Positions 58,044-64,000 of a DNA stretch of 64,000 bases are shown piece after piece. A program made the position numbers and the translations under genes. The notes under the pieces are model-generated. The model saw only the letters and a list, made by a program, of their open reading frames with translations. It was not told the DNA's origin and did not search any database. This DNA comes from Liriodendron chinense (lineage: Eukaryota > Streptophyta > Magnoliopsida > Magnoliales > Magnoliaceae). How positions within the stretch are numbered: position 1 is the stretch's first letter; every line of letters begins with the position of its first letter. The stretch lies in contig PVNU02001548.1 in assembly GCA_003013855.2 (NCBI GenBank), positions 2,418,001-2,482,000 on the forward strand, in the 5' to 3' direction.

Positions 58044-58994
58044 GCACCCCTATTTTCATCAAAGAGCTAATATTTACACCCTCTCCTGTTGCTGCATACA
58101 CCTTTATTTTCTAATTTTGTAAGTAATTACAACAGTACCAAATCATGTTGTTCTAATACCAAAAAAGAAAAGAAGGTAAGGTGTGTGAAAAAATCACATA
58201 TATATACATTTATGTATGTATGTATATGCACATACAAAAGAAATGCTCAAATCCAACTGGGTTGGATGACCACTTAGCGAATAACTTTCAATTCATCCCT
58301 GCGTCTGAAATCCAACCTGTCCAATAGGTTGGCCCCTCTATGAGGATCACTACTTGCAAAAACAAGCCCTATCCAATCATCAGACGGTCCACATTTGTAT
58401 TTTGTTATTTATTACTGTCTATACGTTATTTTCTCTGTTGTGGCCTGCTTGATGAGTGTATGGGGCTGATTTTTTTCAGAAGAGAATCCTTATGGTGAGG
58501 CTAATCTATTGGACGGGGTGGATGTTGTACACTCCTGGACAGTAACTTATGGTCCAACTGGTTGGATGTGAGCCCCTATGTGTCTGTAGAATTGACATCT
58601 ACACCCACACCGATTGATAGACGCACCCTTTCTTTTCTACGTTGGGAATACAATAGTGTAGCCTTTTACTGTTGTATTAATGAAAGTAGAAAATAAAAGG
58701 ATGTATCTAACAAAAGGGTGGTGTAAATATGAGTCCTTATTTAATTTCATTGTTGATAAAATACCCCTTCTTCTCCAATATAAAGTTCATGAAAATGATC
58801 ATGTTGAGTTGCATGAGGCTGTAGGTACAAAAAATATGGGGGTGTAAATGTCATTTTTATAATGTTTTTTCAGGCACAATATTTGGTATTGTTGTGTTCT
58901 TTCAAAGAGCAGTTACAGCAGCACGTGCGAGTGCATGCTGTGGAAGCTGTCATGGCCTGCCGTGAGATTGAACAGTCTTTCCATGCTCTCACAG
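57684..58994 (+). CDS. KNAT7: Class II KNOX homeobox protein, KNAT7-like, exons 1 and 2 (3' part outside the window)
   Basis: Nuclear TALE-class transcription factor. In Arabidopsis KNAT7 acts in secondary cell-wall control with BELL, MYB and OVATE partners. Exon 1 is 57684-57986 and exon 2 58874-58994; intron 1 (887 bp, GTAAG...CAG) is phase 0, and exon 2 ends in phase 1 before GTATG. Residues about 36-80 are KNOX1 (HPLYEQLLAAHVGCLRVATP, SHHLLRCY). KNOX2 begins at the exon junction (FLAQYLVLLCSFKEQLQQ, HVRVHAVEAVMACREIEQ, ALTG). SHHLLR with HVRVHAVEAVMACREIE points to the KNAT7 branch over KNAT3/4/5. The start has A at -3. ELK and homeodomain exons are not found up to 64,000, so intron 2 exceeds 5 kb. 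Confidence 0.93.
58009..58040 (+). repeat. (TC)16 in KNOX intron 1
   Basis: Dinucleotide run 22 bp after the splice donor, a second CT tract in the same gene. Confidence 0.93.
58247..58575. mobile_element. Inverted-repeat element in KNOX intron 1
   Basis: TCCAACTGGGTTGGATG near the left and, on the reverse strand, CATCCAACCAGTTGGACC near the right. The interior has GGCCTGCTTGATGAGTG and GGGCTGATTTTTT of the second repeat type. Confidence 0.55.
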
Positions 58995-59079
58995 GTATGT
59001 TTCCCTCTCTCTCTCTGCTTCTCTTTCGGCTTTCTTGCCTTTTCCACTGTTTGATTTGAAATCGTCATCTACAACACCT

Positions 59080-59560
59080 GCTGCGTACAGCGGGTACAAC
59101 ACTCAAGCTCTATGGGGCCCACCATGTTCTATGTAGGAAATCAACTTCGTCCATCAGGCAATAGTTATTATTTTAACCGTACATCCAAACTATCATCATG
59201 ATATAAAGATCATATGGGCCACGCCAACGAGACAATGTAAAATTACGCCTAAAAACTGTAATTTCACGCGGATGGACCACTTGAGAGTTTTGAATCAGGT
59301 TGATTATTTATTTCCCTTCATCCTAGTGATTCAGACCTGATGAATGGGTTGGATGAAATATACACATTACGACGCCCCAGATATAAACCTATGGTTGGCA
59401 TCTCATCTGAGTTTTTCCTTGTGATGTGACCAACCTGAGTTTTGGGTCAGGCTGAATTTTGGCCCCACCAAATAGAACCGAGTACCGAACCTGATGGACG
59501 GAGTGGATGTCACAAAGACACATGGTGGACCCACATAGCTTTGTTGTTGTAGGCCTTGGA
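59080..59560. mobile_element. Inverted-repeat element in KNOX intron 2
   Basis: Left GGGTACAACACTCAAGCTC then GGGGCCCACCATG; right CATGGTGGACCC then TTGTTGTTGTAGGCC. Same subfamily as 50351-51254. Confidence 0.7.
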
Positions 59561-62369
59561 ATAACATTTGTTATTGAGGATTCCGGTCCGAGGGAAAGAG
59601 AGGGTGCAAGCGTAGTAGGAGGGAAATCCTTAACCACCTAAACCACTTAGCTGATTTGTGATGGTGGAGTATAACCCAAAAAAAGACATTTTGCCAAATG
59701 ATAATGGCCATCTGATTTCTTGTAGTTGAACTTGGACCAGCCACTTTTTTGCTTTAACCATCCATTTCATAGGCACCAATTGGAGGGTTCAGATAGCTCG
59801 ATTAGTATGAAATTCAGGCGACCCTCCATTGAAAGCTTGGTCCACAATTTGGATGGTCTGGATATAAGTACATGCATGCCTCGTGTAAGGAGATGAGCCA
59901 CCAACATTTTCAAGATGGTGGTGGACTGCAGTGCCATTAAGGTAATGTCCAGGTGTTTGTAAGACATGGAGGTGGGTGGAAGTGGGGCCCACTAGAATAG
60001 TTTTTCTTATAGTTAGGAGAGGAAGGTTGGTTTGGTAGGTATGATGGGAAGGAAATGGAGAGATTCAACACCATCCGTAGATACATTTACGTTATTTGCT
60101 TATCCAAGATTTCACGGTAGTTCGAATACATCCCTCGCTGTGACAATTGGAAGCATCGCGACTCTATCAGTTGGATGTGGGGTTTTTTCAATGACACCGA
60201 CCGTTCATTTGATAGGGTTCTCCTTGCATGAAGAATTTCAAAACAAAAATCCCAGTTTGAATATTTTAAATCCATGATTACACAAATGTTATCTTGACCG
60301 TTCATCTTTAATAGAAAAAAGCCATATATCAAAGGGTTGCAATAATTCAATTGAGTGGTTTTATTTCATGTATTTCCAGAATAGAAAGTGATATTTGTCA
60401 TATGAACGGTTCAGATCATTGGATGATGACCCGGATTCAAAAGATAAAGTCCCGACGGATGTATTGGAGCAAACCTCTTTTTAGAATGGTCAAGGGACAG
60501 ACTCAATATTGTAAGAGATGGAATCGAGTCTAGAAAGAGTATTGGTATTTACACCCACACTTTTTTATACGTACACCCATTTTTCTACTTTTGGCCCTAA
60601 ATAGTACAAAAAGTACACTTCTGGACATCGAAAGTTTGAAAAGTGGGGTACTCATCAAAAGCACGCAAGCAAATGACAAGGACCTGTTCTCGGTGAAAGA
60701 GATGCCTACGATAATAGTTTTTCATCAATATTAAGTTGTGGTTTCCCACCGAACATGCTCGTCACATACACGTAATCGATGTGGACCGTCCAAAACGTTG
60801 GCCCCATTCTGGACGTACCACAATCCAAAATTCGAAATATTGATCAATCTTAACCATCTGATTCCATTCATTGAATCTGGACCACTAACCATTATATTTG
60901 TAACCATCGATTTAATAGACGGTTAGAATTGTTCAATCAGGACCATCTCTGGTTCCTCTATCCAGAATGGCGCCTGTGAATTCAATGGTCTGGATTCTCG
61001 TTATGCATGCCATATATACTGTGGATGAGAAACTACAACTAAGTGGTGTCCATTCATTGGTGGGCCACATGCATAAGTTTTATTAAATCAGATCCATCAG
61101 GGCCTTTGAATTGATGGTTACAAGTGTGCCGGTCCATTTCATAATATTTCAGATCAATGGCATGGATAATGTTCCCTGGCCGTTCATCAAGAGTGTACCA
61201 CCATGAAAATGCCATGGCAAAAAAAATGACGCCCTTATGCTGATCAGGTGGGCCACACATGAAAATTATATGTGGGCCGTTGATCTATTCTTCCAACCAT
61301 CTGATATACGGCCCATATTGATACTGGACCGGTCTGATTTTTCTAGGCCAGGGAATGTTCAAGCTGAGCCGTACATAGTAATGGACCCATGTCTGTCATC
61401 AATCAGCAATTGTACATTTTTATGTGTTGCCAGTTTTCGTTGCATGATCTTCACCTCCCTCACGCCAGAGCAATGTACTGGCTAGATTCTTTTCTCGTTT
61501 TTCATCATTCAATACGGGAATAGGTAGCCAACGTAGGGCTTCAATCTCCACCGTGCAGTGTGCAAGAGGTGAACGGTGGAGATTGGAGGTGCCCATGCTG
61601 GACATGCCTTTCTAAGGGGTGACTTCATGGATGGTCGTGCACATTTATGGTGATATTGATATATCTTAACTGTATCAAGCAATTTATTAATTAGAAATAA
61701 GCTGTAATTTGGTAAACTGGGAAATAAAGTTTGAAAAATAATTTATTGTTGAAATCTAAAGGGGGCTAAATTTAAGTATTTGCAAGTACTGAAAATTTTA
61801 TTTGAAAAAAGTCCTAACAACTAAAAATAAGCAATTTTTTCACAAAAACTTGTTTGGTAAAAATCAAACAAACAATGTCTTAAAATTGGCAATTTATCAT
61901 GTTTACTCCTATTAACTTCATTTTTATCATTTGTACAATATGAGACGAAACATATTAATGTCATGCCACCAATTTGATACGCCTATATCCCATCCATATA
62001 CATTTATCAAACATAGCCCTTCAATTGATGAATCATGTGCTATACTCTTTTTGATAGAATAATCATAACTCTTTAATTAGTGGACCATGACGTTTTACAC
62101 TAAGCATGATATTGGGTCATTCATTTATAGGTTCCCACATAATATATTTTTGACTCAATAACCTTGAGTAAAAATTGCTTTAGGTAAAAAATATATATAT
62201 CTTCTCGCTTGGTCAAATTAGTGGGCCACACATGTACAATCTCTAGACCACTTGTACAAATGGCATTGTACAATCTATTAGCTCACTTGACATGCAGGTA
62301 TTTAAAAATTATAAACGTGAAATCATAAAATCAAATTAAAAGAAAGATTAAATTATATAACAATGGAAA
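59561..62369. other. KNOX intron 2, degraded repeats
   Basis: No ELK or homeobox exon is readable. At 61237-61370 TCAGGTGGGCCACACATGAA is second-type repeat debris. A small perfect hairpin lies at 61542-61585. Confidence 0.45.
61542..61585. other. Short perfect inverted repeat
   Basis: CAATCTCCACCGT and its exact complement are separated by 18 bases. Confidence 0.7.
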
Positions 62370-62860
62370 TGGAATGTAGGGAATAATGATGATTGAATGT
62401 CAACGGTTGAAACATTCATGGTGCCACAAAAGTTTTGGATCAAGCTAATATTTTTGTGTTTTCAGCTCATTCCAGTAGGAATGAGCATATGAGTAGCATG
62501 GATGCATGTAAACATCATGGTGCAGCCCAGTGAGGTTTCAATGGTAGTCATTTCCCACCCTATTGTTTTGTGTCATGTGATCCACTTGAGTTTTGGAACT
62601 ACTTCATTTTTTATCCCATGGTCTAAGCCAACTAGAAAAACCTTAATGAATAGGTTTGATGGCAAATAAACATCATGGTAGGCCTCATGAAGGTTTCAAG
62701 TGTGAGGTAATTGTCACCACTGCTTCCTGTGGTGTGGTCCACTTGAGCCTTTAACCTGCCTCCTTTTTTAGCTCGTGCAATATAATGATCTTTCAGAATG
62801 GATGGACGGCTTGGATAAAACACATATATCATGGTCGGCCCCACAAATCCCCCAGCAAGA
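62370..62860. mobile_element. Two overlapping right-half copies of the inverted-repeat family
   Basis: AACATCATGGTGCAGCCC near 62513 and AACATCATGGTAGGCC near 62669 are each followed by the same right-arm order, so two copies are joined or one is nested. Confidence 0.6.
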
Positions 62861-62949
62861 TCGCTATCTCTAGTAGGTCCTGGTGGGGGTAGTAACCCAT
62901 CTGCACCCCACGCCTTTGCTATGCGTCCGGTGGAAGCGGAATGGGATTG

Positions 62950-63445
62950 CTTGAACGGTGCTTTGTGGACCCCAACACGATGTATGTGTTTTATACACAC
63001 TGTTTATTCATTTTTTCATATTATTTTATGATATGAGCCCAAAAGTGATGGAGATCTAAATCTCATGTGGAGCACACCACAGGAAATAGTAGTGATTGAA
63101 CGCCCACCGTTAAAAGCTTCCCGAGGGGACACAATAGTTTTGGATGTAGCCAATGGTTGTGTTTTCCCTTCATCTAGGTATGTGTGACCTAATCAATAGG
63201 TTGGATGGCAAATAAGTATTATAGTGAGCCCCAGGGGGTTTTTAATTGTAGACGTTCAATCACCATTGTTTTCCTGTAGTGTGGTCCACCTGAGACTTTG
63301 GAATCTACCTCATTTTTTTTGTATCATATCTTAAAATACTCATCCAAAATGAATAGCCCGTATGGATAAAACACATACATAATGGGGAGTCCCACAGAGC
63401 ACCATCCAGTAGCACCTGGCTAGGGGCAGCATCAATAGGCAATCC
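62950..63445. mobile_element. Inverted-repeat element
   Basis: Left GGTGCTTTGTGGACCCC and, on the reverse strand of the right end, GGTGCTCTGTGGGACTCC. Full core between. Confidence 0.7.
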
Positions 63446-63479
63446 ACGTATGGTTTGGTGAGGCGGTGCACCACGGACT

Positions 63480-63780
63480 TCCTTATGGGCATCAAGTTTT
63501 TTGGGTCCTAGCATGATGTATGTGGTATATCCAAGCCGTCCATCCATTTGGTGAGATCATTTTAGCACACGAGCCAAAAAATGAGGCAGATCCAAAGTTC
63601 AAGTGGACCATACCACATAAAGCAATGTGATTGGATGTCTACCTTTTACAACTTCTTGCAGGCCCATAGAACTTTTCAATCAAGTTGATATTTTTCTTTT
63701 CCCTTCATCTAGGTCTGTGTGACCTTATGAACAGTATGGATGGCAAATCAACATCATAATAGGCCGAAGGTTTAAAAAGA
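63480..63780. repeat. Left part of a further inverted-repeat element
   Basis: GGGTCCTAGCATGATGTATG, CCGTCCATCCATTTGG and the core as far as ATGGATGGCAAATCAACATC. The right arm is missing. Confidence 0.65.
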
Positions 63781-64000
63781 AAAAGATAAAAACCTCACCT
63801 CCATATTAACATAAAGAAAATAGGAACGTGGATCTTTAGGGATTTTTTTATCTCTAGGGGGAGAAGATGAAATAACTTTGGAGAGTTTTAAAAACTCTTG
63901 GAGGATAATCTTGTTATTTTTAAAAGTTGATAAAGATATTTTCATCACAATTCATAAAAAAAAAAATTATAGGCATGATGACTTAACGCGTTCAACTATA
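63781..64000. other. AT-rich right edge
   Basis: Nothing recognised; presumably still KNOX intron 2. Confidence 0.4.

Noticed and set aside
62632..63547. Minus-strand frames of up to 122 residues near the right edge
   Set aside because: They are read-throughs of inverted-repeat elements; the same peptides recur in other copies.

Overview
The window looks like nuclear DNA from a large-genome flowering plant, most likely a magnoliid (Magnolia, tulip-tree or laurel relatives). This rests on one host gene with plant-type introns, on plant Ty1/copia and Ty3 LTR elements and tRNA-derived SINEs, and above all on one roughly 500-bp inverted-repeat element that recurs from end to end (core words such as GGGCCCACCATGATGTATG and CCGTCCATCCATTTT). 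I associate that repeat with magnoliid genomes from memory only. There are no bacterial, organellar or rRNA features and no CRISPR array. All alignments here were done by eye.

Layout. 1-6 kb: a short non-autonomous copia element (1078-3608) with gag and a protease stub but no integrase or reverse transcriptase. 7-17.6 kb: an old, rearranged segmental duplication whose two copies differ by datable insertions (a SINE, a hAT-like element, a 201-bp tandem duplication). 18-24.8 kb: degraded LTR and SINE debris. 24.9-27.8 kb: a gene-poor LTR element (LARD-like) whose polypurine tract is a 33-G run. 28-32.9 kb: inverted-repeat elements, a 73-C run and a degraded triplicated repeat. 32,922-43,128: a nearly complete young Ty3 element of the Tat/Retand type (10,207 bp, perfect 5-bp target duplication TCAGC, LTRs about 98.7% identical). 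43-57 kb: dense, sometimes nested inverted-repeat elements, a hAT-like element and antisense copia LTR debris. 57.3-64 kb: the only recognisable host gene, the 5' part of a class II KNOX homeobox gene resembling KNAT7. Its exons 1 and 2 are present; intron 2 runs past the right edge full of repeats.

Functional picture. The Ty3 element reads gag-protease-RT-RNase H-archaeal-type RNase H-integrase on the plus strand, broken by five stops and one frameshift. Between pol and the 3' LTR it carries a spliced gene on the opposite strand: four exons and three GT-AG introns, keeping frame over 711 codons with a single stop, and with its own TATA box. This is the most interesting system in the window. 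The second notable result is that the dominant inverted-repeat family shows 9-bp target duplications at three copies and a shared GGACGCGGATT-like terminus, which points to a Mutator-type (MULE) non-autonomous family.
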